Program-made: the position numbers and the translations under genes | Shown here: piece by piece, positions 1-9,962 of the stretch | Layout of the letters: each line of letters opens with the position of its first letter | How positions within the stretch are numbered: position 1 is the first letter of the stretch | Notes under the pieces: generated by a model | What the model saw: the letters and a program-made list of their open reading frames with translations, nothing else | The model's database searches: none | What the model was told of the DNA's origin: nothing | Assembly: GCA_947589155.1 (NCBI GenBank) | Contig: CANQBH010000001.1 | Location: forward strand, 62,001-126,000 | Origin: an uncultured Lachnospiraceae bacterium | GTDB lineage: Bacteria > Bacillota > Clostridia > Lachnospirales > Lachnospiraceae | Reading direction: 5' to 3' | DNA: 64,000 bases

Positions 1-1221
1 AAGCATTGCGACGACCGGCTGTTCTGCTATCCGCAGATTCTTGAAGAAACGGTCTGCTTTATAGACGCACGCGGGGGGGTAATACAGGAATGGTACGGAC
101 GCAGGGTGATTGTGCAAGAGGAGATCCAAAACTATGCGTTTGATAAGATCGTGATCGCGGCGGTGCAAAAGTATGACGAGATCAAGCGGTTGTGCATGGA
201 ACAGCACGGCATCGGTGAAGATCGGATCGTCTCCATCGACCGGCTGATAACGCAGAAACTGATCGACGGGGAGTGGGAGCCGGGCGAAGTGATACTGGAA
301 GCGAGTACGCTCTGCCAGTTGGACTGTGTGCAGTGCTATATGCGAAAAGGAAATAATCTGAGTTATAATGCGGGATATCTGCGCTTTTCTGATTTTAAGA
401 AACTGATCGATGAAAACCCTTTCATCCGCTCCGTCGAACTATCGAACAACGGCGAGATCTTTTTGAATCCGGAACTGGATCAGATCATTGCTTACGCTTA
501 CGAAAAGAACGTCAGGCTGACCGCGTGGAACGGCGTGAATTTTAATACCGTATCGGACGGTATGCTGGAAGATCTCGTGAAGTACGGCTTTCGGGAACTT
601 TTTATCGCACTGGACGGGGCGAGTCAGGAAACCTACAAGATCTACCGCCGGAAGGGCGATTTTGACAAAGTGATCGAGAACATCCGGAAGTTAAACGCCT
701 ATAAAGAAAAATATGGGTCGCCGTATCCGCGGCTGACGTGGCAGTTTGTCATCATGCCGTCTACGGAGAACGATATCGCCGCGGCAAAGGAAATGGCGAA
801 AGAACTGGGTATGGAGATCTCGTTTCGGCTGACATGGGATTATGGCTATGCGCCGGCCGATCCGGAGCGGATCAAAAAAGAAACGGGACTGGATTGCATT
901 TCCAGAAAGGAATACGACGCAAAGAATGAATTGATGTATAACACTTCCTGTTTGCAGTTGTTTACAAGACCGGCGATCAACTGGGACGGACGTTTTGTGG
1001 GCTGCTGCTGTCCGGCATATGATCTGTATCCCGATTCGGAGAATGTATTTGAAAAGGGCTTCCTGCCGGTGTACCATTCGGATAACGTAAACTTTGCCAA
1101 AGGGCTGGTGACGGGAAGGCAGAAGGACGAGGGCGAAAAAAGGGTGCCGTGCCAGACCTGCCGTTTTTGGCCGACGATGAAAAAGAAAAACGCATATATT
1201 GTTCCTGCCGATCTTTTTTAA
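1..1221 (+). CDS. Radical SAM/SPASM domain protein (5' truncated by window edge)
   Basis: Frame is open from base 1 through the listed ORF (106-1221). CxxxCxxC motif CQLDCVQC, ELSNNGEIFLNPEL segment, Cys-rich C-terminus (GCCCPAYD, CQTC). Confidence 0.85.
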   Translation, partial: KHCDDRLFCYPQILEETVCFIDARGGVIQEWYGRRVIVQEEIQNYAFDKIVIAAVQKYDEIKRLCMEQHGIGEDRIVSIDRLITQKLIDGEWEPGEVILEASTLCQLDCVQCYMRKGNNLSYNAGYLRFSDFKKLIDENPFIRSVELSNNGEIFLNPELDQIIAYAYEKNVRLTAWNGVNFNTVSDGMLEDLVKYGFRELFIALDGASQETYKIYRRKGDFDKVIENIRKLNAYKEKYGSPYPRLTWQFVIMPSTENDIAAAKEMAKELGMEISFRLTWDYGYAPADPERIKKETGLDCISRKEYDAKNELMYNTSCLQLFTRPAINWDGRFVGCCCPAYDLYPDSENVFEKGFLPVYHSDNVNFAKGLVTGRQKDEGEKRVPCQTCRFWPTMKKKNAYIVPADLF

Positions 1222-1246
1222 GCCTCGGCAGCGGAGAGGTTGCATT

Positions 1247-3493
1247 ATGAATTATGAGGAGTATATCAGACAGATCAAGACCGCAGTCAGGAAAAAAGAC
1301 GAAAAAAAACTTGCCGAACTGAAAAAGTACAAGCCGGAGTCGCTGCTGCTTTGCAACGCGGAAGTACAGCGCCGGTTGGAGTCGCCGGAAGACGGGGTGC
1401 CTCTGACTGCGCCGGTCAGCGGGAAATATACGCTTCAGTACGATTACGGGCACAATCTCGAGGCGCTGCAGCTGATTCAAAAAGCGCATGAGTACCGCCG
1501 CCATTTCTGGTCGGTGGAACGCCTCGACAAACAGATCCGTCTCCTGCAGGACGATCTGTCGTTCCTCGACGAGTTATACGCCGTCTGCGAAACGGGAACT
1601 GTTTCCGAGATCTACAAAGCGCTCTATACGTCATCGGAATTTCTGGGCGTCGTTTTGTTTTACGAATCCCTTTCCGAGGAAGAACGCGAACGATATGCGG
1701 TCAAAAAGATCGTCGATCCGGCGACGATCGTTAATTTATCCTTTTTTGTTGAAAAACTGCAAAAAGAAGGCGGCAGTTTCGTTCTCGTCAAAGATGAAAA
1801 GAACGGGCCGCTGATCGAGTGCCTCGCGCAGAGGCTCGCGGCGATGGGAAAACGCGCCTGTATCATCGAGGAGGCGATCTGCGAGGACGCGGTGAATCCG
1901 ATCGAGATCAGGGATACGCTCGCGCTTACCGTAGAAAATATCACGCAGGAAGGGAATATCGTCAGGGTACTTCCGATCGAGATCCGCTATGCGGACGGCA
2001 CAGTGCAGACCAATCTCGGCCATGTCCTTGCCTATCTGTCCGCGCATTACGGGGAAAGCCTGTCCGTGATCTCGTCCGGCCGCGACGCGGAGCGGATGTC
2101 GCTGCTGTTCAGCCGCAGGTTTTTCCGGCTGACCAGAGCGGGTACGAGAAGGACGGACGTACATCTGGCGTTTTCCTATTACGGGGAGTACATGGATTAT
2201 CTTTCCGAGATCTATGGCAAGGATTGCAGGGAAATGCTGCGGCAGAAGCCTTCCGTGAGGTTTTCCGTCGTGATCCCCGCCCGCAATTCCGCTAAGACGC
2301 TGCGTCATACCGTGCAGACATGTCTGCGGCAGGACTATCAGGGAGATTACGAGATCATCATCAGCGACAACTCCAACGAAGGGAACACCGAGGTCTTTGA
2401 TCTGTGCGAAAAACTGGACGATCCGCGGATCGTTTATATCAGGACGCCGCGGAATCTGCATCTGCCGAAAAGTTTTGAATACGCGTTTCTGCATACGCGC
2501 GGCGAATATGTGCTCGGGCTCGGCTCGGACGACGGCGTGTTGCCGTGGGCTCTGTCCGTGCTGGACGAGGTGATCGCGGAACATCCCGAAGACGAGATCG
2601 TCCACTGGGAACGGGGCTTTTACGCATGGCCGGGATTCAACGGCGGACAGCAGAATCAATTTGTGTATCCAAGGGGGTATGTAAAAAACGACTATCACGT
2701 TTCCCATACGCAGGGGATCGACTATCTGGCGATGGCGCTCAAGGAGCGGCAGAGTATGTACAGCCTTCCGATGTTATACATCAATTCCTGTTTTAAGCGG
2801 TCGTATATGCAGACGCTTCTGGATAAAACGGGACGCCTGTGGGACGGCCCCTGTCAGGATATCTATATGGGCGTGGTGAGTTCGATCATCAACGAGAAGA
2901 TCCTGCACATGGAATATCCGCTGACCATCGCGGGGATGAGCAGCGCGTCGGTTGGCGCGGGCGCGCAGAAAGCGCCGAAAACGCGGGAAGAATATCAGAA
3001 GGTCATGGACGGCGTCAAAAAGGACGGAAATGTGGGAGGCTACTGCAAATCATTTTACGAGTGCCTGCTGCCGACGGTTGGAACGGATACATGGTCGCTC
3101 TATACCTGCGTCCTGCGCTGCATTTCGATCGGGATCCTTCCGGACGCCTATCTGAATCATGTGATCGACTGGAAACAGTGGTACCTGAATCTGGCGCAGG
3201 AGTTGGATATCCGCGATTTCACCTATGACAGGAAGGCGCATGAAATGTACTATTGCGCGACCGAAGTGGGAAGCGGGTTTGCGGAATGGTTCGAGCAGAC
3301 GCTCTATCCGGTCATGATGAAGCCGCGCTATCTGCCGGACGGCAAAGAAGACAAAAAGCCGAAGCGCACCTATACGGTCGGCAGACACGACGGAGGAGGT
3401 CTTGTCCTCGATGCGTCGGAATACGGCGTAGAGGATATCGAAGGCGCGGTAGAACTGTTTGCGAAGATTATGGACAACGGAGGGGAACTATGA
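1247..3493 (+). CDS. Family 2 glycosyltransferase with long N-terminal extension
   Basis: ATG 1247 after GGAGAGG; GT-A motifs FSVVIPARNSAKTLRHTVQTCLRQDY, EIIISDNSNEGNT, GLGSDDG. Confidence 0.8.
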   Translation: MNYEEYIRQIKTAVRKKDEKKLAELKKYKPESLLLCNAEVQRRLESPEDGVPLTAPVSGKYTLQYDYGHNLEALQLIQKAHEYRRHFWSVERLDKQIRLLQDDLSFLDELYAVCETGTVSEIYKALYTSSEFLGVVLFYESLSEEERERYAVKKIVDPATIVNLSFFVEKLQKEGGSFVLVKDEKNGPLIECLAQRLAAMGKRACIIEEAICEDAVNPIEIRDTLALTVENITQEGNIVRVLPIEIRYADGTVQTNLGHVLAYLSAHYGESLSVISSGRDAERMSLLFSRRFFRLTRAGTRRTDVHLAFSYYGEYMDYLSEIYGKDCREMLRQKPSVRFSVVIPARNSAKTLRHTVQTCLRQDYQGDYEIIISDNSNEGNTEVFDLCEKLDDPRIVYIRTPRNLHLPKSFEYAFLHTRGEYVLGLGSDDGVLPWALSVLDEVIAEHPEDEIVHWERGFYAWPGFNGGQQNQFVYPRGYVKNDYHVSHTQGIDYLAMALKERQSMYSLPMLYINSCFKRSYMQTLLDKTGRLWDGPCQDIYMGVVSSIINEKILHMEYPLTIAGMSSASVGAGAQKAPKTREEYQKVMDGVKKDGNVGGYCKSFYECLLPTVGTDTWSLYTCVLRCISIGILPDAYLNHVIDWKQWYLNLAQELDIRDFTYDRKAHEMYYCATEVGSGFAEWFEQTLYPVMMKPRYLPDGKEDKKPKRTYTVGRHDGGGLVLDASEYGVEDIEGAVELFAKIMDNGGEL

Positions 3494-4449
3494 GATATAT
3501 CGTATCCGGAGCGACCGGTTTTATCGGACGTGCCCTGTGTCGGGAACTGCTGGCGTCGGGAAACGACGTCGCGGCGGTCGTAAGGCCGCGCTCCGAAAGG
3601 CTGGACAATTTACGGGCGGAAGAAGAACGGCTGCAAAAAGGAAGCGGGCGTCTGCGGATCATAGAACTTCCTTTGGAGGAGATCGGGAAACTGCGGGAGA
3701 TCGACGGTGTCCGCGCGGATGTGTTCTTCCATCTGGCGTGGAACGGCGCGGCGGGCGGAGAGCGCGAGGATTTTGACGCGCAGTATGTAAATATCGCCTA
3801 TACGGCGGAGGCGATCCGTGCGGCGAAAGCCTGCGGGTGCCGCCGCTTTATCGGCGCGGGCAGTCAGGCGGAATACGGCGTGATCCGCAAAAAGGCGCAT
3901 GAAGACAGGACGCTGCCGCATCCCTTTATGATGTACGGGGCGGCGAAACTTGCGGCGTATGAAATGGGAAGGACGCTTGCGGCGCAGCTGGGGATGACGT
4001 TCATCTGGCCAAGGATATACAGCGTTTACGGCGCGGGCGAAAACGCGGGTACGCTCGTCAGTTATGTGGTCGATTCGCTGCTGCGGTCGGAAACACCGCA
4101 GTTGTCTTCCTGTGAAAATATGTGGAATTTCCTTTATATTGACGACTGCGCGAAAATGCTTCATGAACTCGGCGAATCCGAGCGCGCGCAAAGCGGGATC
4201 TATCACGTCGCGTCGGAGGATACGCGCGTTCTTGCGGAGTTTGTAAAAGAGATCAGGGATATCGTCGCGCCGGAGGAACAACTCGCTTTCGGCGCGAAGG
4301 AAAGCGATCCGGCGAGGACGTTCTGGCTGGATCCGGATACCGAAAAGATCCGCGGCGTCGCCGGAGAGTGCAAATGGACCTTCCGGCGCGGTATACAGGA
4401 GAAACTGAATGATTACAGCATGTATCATAACAAGAGACCAGAGGGATAA
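3490..4449 (+). CDS. NAD-dependent epimerase/dehydratase
   Basis: ATGA overlap with upstream stop; N-terminal MRYIVSGATGFIGRALCREL Rossmann motif; extended-SDR-like MMYGAAKLAAYEM. Confidence 0.85.
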   Translation: MRYIVSGATGFIGRALCRELLASGNDVAAVVRPRSERLDNLRAEEERLQKGSGRLRIIELPLEEIGKLREIDGVRADVFFHLAWNGAAGGEREDFDAQYVNIAYTAEAIRAAKACGCRRFIGAGSQAEYGVIRKKAHEDRTLPHPFMMYGAAKLAAYEMGRTLAAQLGMTFIWPRIYSVYGAGENAGTLVSYVVDSLLRSETPQLSSCENMWNFLYIDDCAKMLHELGESERAQSGIYHVASEDTRVLAEFVKEIRDIVAPEEQLAFGAKESDPARTFWLDPDTEKIRGVAGECKWTFRRGIQEKLNDYSMYHNKRPEG

Positions 4450-5500
4450 ACTGGAAAAATGCCTGCAAAACCTGAGCGAGTTTCCCATAGAGACCGTTGT
4501 TGTGGATACGGGATCGAAAGACGACAGCAGGCGCGTGGCGCAAGCCTATACAAAGCATGTGTATGACTTTGCGTGGATCGGGGATTTTGCTGCGGCGAAG
4601 AATTTCGCGGTGGAAAAAGCGCCGACGGACGTCGTGCTCGTAGTGGATTCGGATGAATACGTCGTGGAGATGGATGTAAAAAAAGCGGAGGATGCGATCC
4701 TTGCAAACCCTCGGGCGGCGGGACGGATCAAAAGGGTCAACATCTTCGGCGATGGTGAAAGGCAGGAAGGAGAAGAATGGATCAACCGTCTTTTTGACCG
4801 GAGGTTCTTCCGCTACGAAGGCCGGATCCACGAGCAGTTGGAGCGGATCGACGGGCAGCCGTATGAAACGTTCAAGACGCGGATCGGGATGCTGCACGAC
4901 GGCTACCTTCTCAATGAGGAAGAACGGAAGAAAAAGACCGAGCGCAATATCGTTATGCTCAAGGAGGAACTGGACGCTTTCCTTGAGGAGAACGACGGAG
5001 AGGATCTGCTTGCGGCCCCGCCGCGGATACGGACGCGGGCGGCGTATCTTCTCTATCAGCTGGGGAAAGCCTATTATATGAAGCGCGACTATGCGGCGGC
5101 GGCGGAATATTTTGAACTGGGCCTCTCCTTCGACCTTGACGAGCGTCTGGAATATGTGATCGACATGGTGGAGACCTACGGATACGCCCTGATCAACAGC
5201 GGGCAGGCGCAAAAGGCGATGCAGTTGGAAGCGGTCTATGAAAGTTTCTGCGGCAGGGCGGACTTCTGCTTTTTGATGGGGCTGATCTACATGAACAACG
5301 AGAAATACCCGCAGGCCATCGGCGAGTTTGAGAAAGCGGCTTCGTTTGAAACGTCCGCGATGAAGGGGGCAAATTCCTATCTCGCGTATTATAACGCGGG
5401 CGTCATCAGCGAGTGTCTGGGCGATACGGAGCGGGCGAAACGCTACTACGCCCTGGCGGGGGATTATGAAAAAGCCGTACAAAGGCTGACGGCGCTCTGA
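4409..5500 (+). CDS. Family 2 glycosyltransferase with C-terminal TPR-like region
   Basis: MITACIITRDQRDKLEKCLQNL...VVVDTGSKDDS; C-terminal repeats with Ala/Tyr spacing (AAAEYFELGL, QAIGEFEKAA). Confidence 0.8.
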   Translation: MITACIITRDQRDKLEKCLQNLSEFPIETVVVDTGSKDDSRRVAQAYTKHVYDFAWIGDFAAAKNFAVEKAPTDVVLVVDSDEYVVEMDVKKAEDAILANPRAAGRIKRVNIFGDGERQEGEEWINRLFDRRFFRYEGRIHEQLERIDGQPYETFKTRIGMLHDGYLLNEEERKKKTERNIVMLKEELDAFLEENDGEDLLAAPPRIRTRAAYLLYQLGKAYYMKRDYAAAAEYFELGLSFDLDERLEYVIDMVETYGYALINSGQAQKAMQLEAVYESFCGRADFCFLMGLIYMNNEKYPQAIGEFEKAASFETSAMKGANSYLAYYNAGVISECLGDTERAKRYYALAGDYEKAVQRLTAL

Positions 5501-5526
5501 ATACGGTAGTTACAGGAGGTGTGGGG

Positions 5527-6570
5527 ATGATAAAAGTATCGCTGATCCTGCCGTCGCTCAACGTCAAAAAGTATATTCGCAAGTGCGTCATGTCCGCGCA
5601 GGAGCAGACGTTGAAAGATCTCGAGATCTTGTGTATCGACGCGGGCTCGGACGACGGCACATGGGAGATCTTAAAGAAACTGGCGGCAAAGGACGAACGG
5701 ATCCGCCTGATCCGAAGCGAGATGAAAAGTTACGGCTATCAGGTCAACCTCGGGCTGCGTCTGGCGCGGGGGGATTATATCGGGATCCTCGAGACGGACG
5801 ATTTTGTGGAACCGCAGATGTATGAGACCCTGTACGAAGCCGTCGTCAGGGAGCGGCTGGATGTGGTCAAGGCGGGCTTTTATTTCCATTCCTCCCGAAA
5901 GGGGCAGGAGGAGGACCGCAAGCGGATGGCGTTTGAGGCCCTGCGTCCGGCGGGATACAAAGAAGTGATCGAAGATCCCGCGCACCTCTATGCGCTTTTT
6001 CCGGAGGACAGCATGATCTGGACGGGACTGTACCGGCGGCAGTTCCTGCTCTCGCGTCAGATCCGGTGCAGCGAGACGCCGGGCGCGGCGTTTCAGGACA
6101 TCGGCTTTGTCCTTCAGACGTTGTATCTTGCGCAGCGCGTGATGTATCTGCCGGAGTGCTTCTATCATTACCGGATCGACCGGAAGGAAGCGTCGGTTTA
6201 CAGTATCCGCGTGCTTTCTTACTGCCACGTCGAATTTTCCAGAAGCAGGCAGATCCTTTTGGCCTGCGGCGTCGACGATCTGAGAGGATATTATATCAGG
6301 CTGGCGGGGGCGTTTCTGCACGAATATAAAAAAGTCCTGCGCGCGGTGAAGTATAATACGGAAGACCCGATCCTGACGGAGACGATGGAGTGGTTTTGGG
6401 AGACGCTTTCCGAGGGCATGGAAGACGGCTGGATTCGGGAAGAAGACCTGCGTGGGAACGCGTGGGAGGAGATCTCGCTGTTTGTGCGCGACCGCACGGC
6501 GTTTGGCGAACAGATGAAGCGCCTGCGTTCCAAAGCGCCGTCGATCGAGCGCGGAGCGATCGAGTGCTAG
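5527..6570 (+). CDS. Family 2 glycosyltransferase
   Basis: MIKVSLILPSLNVKKYIRKCVMSAQEQTLKDLEILCIDAGSDDGTWEIL, ILETDDFVEP. Confidence 0.85.
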   Translation: MIKVSLILPSLNVKKYIRKCVMSAQEQTLKDLEILCIDAGSDDGTWEILKKLAAKDERIRLIRSEMKSYGYQVNLGLRLARGDYIGILETDDFVEPQMYETLYEAVVRERLDVVKAGFYFHSSRKGQEEDRKRMAFEALRPAGYKEVIEDPAHLYALFPEDSMIWTGLYRRQFLLSRQIRCSETPGAAFQDIGFVLQTLYLAQRVMYLPECFYHYRIDRKEASVYSIRVLSYCHVEFSRSRQILLACGVDDLRGYYIRLAGAFLHEYKKVLRAVKYNTEDPILTETMEWFWETLSEGMEDGWIREEDLRGNAWEEISLFVRDRTAFGEQMKRLRSKAPSIERGAIEC

Positions 6571-6580
6571 GAGGAATGCG

Positions 6581-7762
6581 ATGGGAGAGAAGATCCTGCT
6601 GTACCGCTGGAAAGCCTACAATTACGCGGATATCATCGAGCAGTTTATCCGGATGGGCTATGAAGTCGTTGAAGTTCATCAGGAACTTTATAATTATGAT
6701 GTGGACGATGCGTTTGCCGCGCGGCTGCATGACATGCTGGATCAGGAAACGTATGCGTTCGTCTTTTCCGTCAACTACTTCGCGCTGCTGGCGGAGGTCT
6801 GCCACAGCCGCGGGCTCCTTTACGTTTCGTGGAGCTGCGACAGCCCGATGATAAGCATGTACCACCGCTCGGTGTTCTATGAGGAGAACCGGATCTTTGT
6901 GTTTGACCGGATCAATTACGAAGAATTTCGCGCGATGGGGGTGGAGCATATCTATCATCTGCCGCTGGCGGCGAACGCACAGCGTATGCAGTACGTCCTG
7001 CGGGAAGTGCGGGGCGCGGGCGCGGCGTTTCGGAAGCACGACGTCAGTTTTGTGGGAAGCCTGTATGAGAAAAACGCGTACGATGAGTTGGAACCGAAAC
7101 TGCCGGAGTATCTCCGCGGCTATTTTGACGCGCTGATGGAAGCGCAGAAAGACCTTCAGGGCGTTTCCGTGATCGACGGCCTGCTGACGCCGGAGATCCT
7201 TGAACGCCTTCAGGAATACTTCGTGCTGCAAAGGTCGTCGGAAGGATCGTTCTCCGATCTGGGGCTCGTGTTTTCCGTGACGACGCTGGGCTTTAAGATC
7301 GCGCAGAAGCAGCGGATCAGCGTCCTGCAAAAGCTTTCGCGCCAATACGAGGTCGCGCTGTACAGCGCCAGCCCCGCGGAACAGATCCCGCTTGCGAAGA
7401 AGATGGGGAGCGTGGATTACTGGAAAGAGATGCCCCATGTCTTTGCGGGAAGCAGGATAAATCTCAACATGACGATCCCAAACATCCGGACAGGGATCCC
7501 GCTCCGCGCATGGGATATCATGGCGTGCGGCGGGTTCCTGCTCTCCAATTATCAGGCGGAATACGCGATGTTCCTTGAGCCGGACAAAGATATGGTCTGC
7601 TATTATAACGAAGAAGACCTGATCGAAAAGGCGGGATTTTATCTCAGTCATGAGACGGAGCGGGAAAGGATCGCGCAAAACGGCTATGAGAAAGTAAAAA
7701 ACTCCCATACGTTTGAAAAACGCATGGGAGAGATGATGGAGATCCTGCGTAAGACCCGCTGA
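6581..7762 (+). CDS. CgeB/DUF3880-like glycosyltransferase
   Basis: SVNYFALLAEVCHSRGLLYVSWSCDSP N-terminal region; C-terminal INLNMTIPNIRTGIPLRAWDIMACGGFLLSNYQ. Confidence 0.75.
   Translation: MGEKILLYRWKAYNYADIIEQFIRMGYEVVEVHQELYNYDVDDAFAARLHDMLDQETYAFVFSVNYFALLAEVCHSRGLLYVSWSCDSPMISMYHRSVFYEENRIFVFDRINYEEFRAMGVEHIYHLPLAANAQRMQYVLREVRGAGAAFRKHDVSFVGSLYEKNAYDELEPKLPEYLRGYFDALMEAQKDLQGVSVIDGLLTPEILERLQEYFVLQRSSEGSFSDLGLVFSVTTLGFKIAQKQRISVLQKLSRQYEVALYSASPAEQIPLAKKMGSVDYWKEMPHVFAGSRINLNMTIPNIRTGIPLRAWDIMACGGFLLSNYQAEYAMFLEPDKDMVCYYNEEDLIEKAGFYLSHETERERIAQNGYEKVKNSHTFEKRMGEMMEILRKTR
7690..7730 (-). terminator. Predicted intrinsic terminator of the prs-side (minus) operon, inside the 3' end of the convergent GT gene
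   Basis: Minus strand CTCCCATGCGTTT-TTC-AAACGTATGGGAG followed by TTTTTTACTTT; 12 pairs with one mismatch. Confidence 0.75.
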
Positions 7763-8944
7763 TCAGAAATCCCCGTTGTTGTAACGCTTGACAAGTTTGT
7801 GGATCCTCTCGTAAGGATCAAGCAGGCCGCTGATCGAGCAGTCGTGATTCAACGTGTCGATGATGTAAGCGATGTATTTGCTCATGTCGCAGTTGATGTA
7901 GTACGGACGCGCGAGCAGTTCCGGCGTCTGATAGGTCAGGTTGGTGGTGACGAGCCGGTAGATGACGCCGCTTTCCACCGCCTTGTCGAACTTGTCCAGC
8001 CCGTCGGTGAACAGGCCGAAGGTGGCAACGACGAAGATCCGGTTGGCCTTGCGCTTTTTTAATTCCGTCGCCACGTCGATCATGCTCTCTCCGGAGGAGA
8101 TCATGTCGTCCACGATGATGACGTCTTTTCCTTCGACGGAAGAACCGAGAAATTCATGGGCGACGATCGGGTTGCGCCCGTTGACGATCCGGCTGTAATC
8201 CCTTCTCTTATAGAACATTCCCATATCTACGCCGAGGACGCCCGCCATGTAAACGGCGCGGTTCGTGCCGCCCTCGTCCGGACTGATGATCATGAGATGG
8301 TCGTTGTCGATCTTTAAGTCCTTATCGTTCTTTAAGATGTTCTTAATGAACTGGTAAGCGGGCTGCACCGTCTCGAAACCGTTCAGCGGGATCGCGTTTT
8401 GTACGCGCGGATCGTGCGCGTCAAAGGTGATGATATTGTCGACGCCCATCGAGATCAGTTCCTGCAGCGCGATCGCGCAGTCTAAGGACTCGCGGGAGGA
8501 GCGTTTATGCTGGCGGCTTTCATAGAGGAACGGCATAATGACCGTGATCCGCTTTGCCTTGCCTTCGATCGCGGCGATAATGCGCTTGAGGTCGGCAAAG
8601 TGATCGTCCGGCGACATATGGTTCGTATGGCCGCACAGGGAATAGGTCAGGCTGTAATTCGTCACGTCTACGATCAAAAAGATATCGAGGCCGCGCACGG
8701 ATTGCAGGATCGTGCCCTTTGCCTCGCCGGAACCGAAACGCGGAACCTCGGCGTCTACGATATAACTGTTGCTCTTATAGCCGGCCATGGTGATGTGATC
8801 CAGATGATCGGCTTCCCGATCCGCCCTCCAGTTGACAAGGTACTTATCGACTTTGCAGCCCAGTTCCATGCAGCTTTTGAGAGGGATGATCCCAAGTTTT
8901 CCCACAGGCGTGCTTTCGGTCAGGAAAATTTCATCGTTTGGCAT
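7763..8944 (-). CDS. prs: Ribose-phosphate pyrophosphokinase-like protein (divergent, about 393 aa)
   Basis: PRPP-binding motif VIIVDDMISSGESMIDVA, FDAHDPRVQNA, ISPDEGGTNRA. Confidence 0.8.
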   Translation of the reverse strand: MPNDEIFLTESTPVGKLGIIPLKSCMELGCKVDKYLVNWRADREADHLDHITMAGYKSNSYIVDAEVPRFGSGEAKGTILQSVRGLDIFLIVDVTNYSLTYSLCGHTNHMSPDDHFADLKRIIAAIEGKAKRITVIMPFLYESRQHKRSSRESLDCAIALQELISMGVDNIITFDAHDPRVQNAIPLNGFETVQPAYQFIKNILKNDKDLKIDNDHLMIISPDEGGTNRAVYMAGVLGVDMGMFYKRRDYSRIVNGRNPIVAHEFLGSSVEGKDVIIVDDMISSGESMIDVATELKKRKANRIFVVATFGLFTDGLDKFDKAVESGVIYRLVTTNLTYQTPELLARPYYINCDMSKYIAYIIDTLNHDCSISGLLDPYERIHKLVKRYNNGDF

Positions 8945-8950
8945 AACTCA

Positions 8951-9952
8951 CTACTCCTTTGTTTCTTGTTTATGTGCTAAAGTCTGTTTGATCCGGATAT
9001 CGCTTCCGAAGAAGCGGATCGGCGTATAACTGCTGATGATGCGGGACGACGTGCGCTCCGAATACAGATCCCGAAGTTCTTTCATATCGAGATTGGTGGA
9101 GATCACGGTGGATCCGCCGCGCAGCAGCCGCTCGTTTAAGCAGAGGAACAACTGCGACGTGGTAAAGGAGTTGGAGAACTCCGTGCCCAGATCGTCGATG
9201 ATCAGAAGATCGCAGTCAAGGATCTGTTCGTGGGTCTCCGACGCGTCGGCGTCCTTGGAAAAGACGTTCTTCTCGAAGATCCGAAAGAGTTGGAACGCCG
9301 TAAAATAGATGACGGAGCATCCCTGATCCAGCAGCGCCCTTCCGATACAGTGGGAAAGGAACGTCTTGCCGGTGCCGGTATCGCCGTAGAGTAATAGATT
9401 ACCACCGCAGCGTTTGAAATTCTGCACAAAGATCTGTGCGGAATCGAAGGCATTATGGGCACATTCCAAAGAGGTCATGCCGCTTTTTTCGTCCCGCGCG
9501 CCGTCGTCGTAGAGATCGAAGCGAAAATGCGAAAAATCATGTCCGTCAGGCAGATCCGCCATCCGTGAGCGGGCGTAGAGCAGATCGATCGACGCCTGAA
9601 TCAGGCAGTGGCATTTCTGTCCGTTGATATAGCCGGTGTCTTTGCAGTCGGGGCAGCGGTACGGCGGCGTCAGGTAATCCGCCGGATAACCGGAGCCGGA
9701 CAGGAGCGTGAGGCGCTTCTGCCGGAGTTCCTGCAATTCCCGTTTCATGTGATCGACCGCGGAAGCGTCGCCGGATAACAACTGTTCGGCGCTTTGGGCG
9801 CAGAGTTCGGCGACCTTCTGATCAAGGCTTTCAAGTTCGGGAACGCGGAGATAGACTTCTTCTTCCCGTTCTCGGATCAAACGGCGGCGCTGCTGCTGCC
9901 GTTCCTGATAACCGCGCATGAGCGCGTCGTATTGCGTGTTGGTGAGTGCCAT
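8951..9952 (-). CDS. DnaC/DnaI-like ATP-binding helicase loader
   Basis: Walker A LLYGDTGTGKTFLSHCIG, Walker B LLIIDDLGTE, N-terminal zinc-binding-like CPDCKDTGYINGQKCHC. Confidence 0.85.
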   Translation of the reverse strand: MALTNTQYDALMRGYQERQQQRRRLIREREEEVYLRVPELESLDQKVAELCAQSAEQLLSGDASAVDHMKRELQELRQKRLTLLSGSGYPADYLTPPYRCPDCKDTGYINGQKCHCLIQASIDLLYARSRMADLPDGHDFSHFRFDLYDDGARDEKSGMTSLECAHNAFDSAQIFVQNFKRCGGNLLLYGDTGTGKTFLSHCIGRALLDQGCSVIYFTAFQLFRIFEKNVFSKDADASETHEQILDCDLLIIDDLGTEFSNSFTTSQLFLCLNERLLRGGSTVISTNLDMKELRDLYSERTSSRIISSYTPIRFFGSDIRIKQTLAHKQETKE

Positions 9953-9962
9953 GGTTTTTTCC

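Noticed and set aside
1736-2707. Long antisense ORFs (for example 1736-2707, 4253-5482, 6296-7708, 17063-18427, 48825-50477 on the minus strand)
   Set aside because: They shadow well-supported genes, have Arg/His-rich low-complexity composition typical of GC-rich reverse frames, and show no recognisable motifs.
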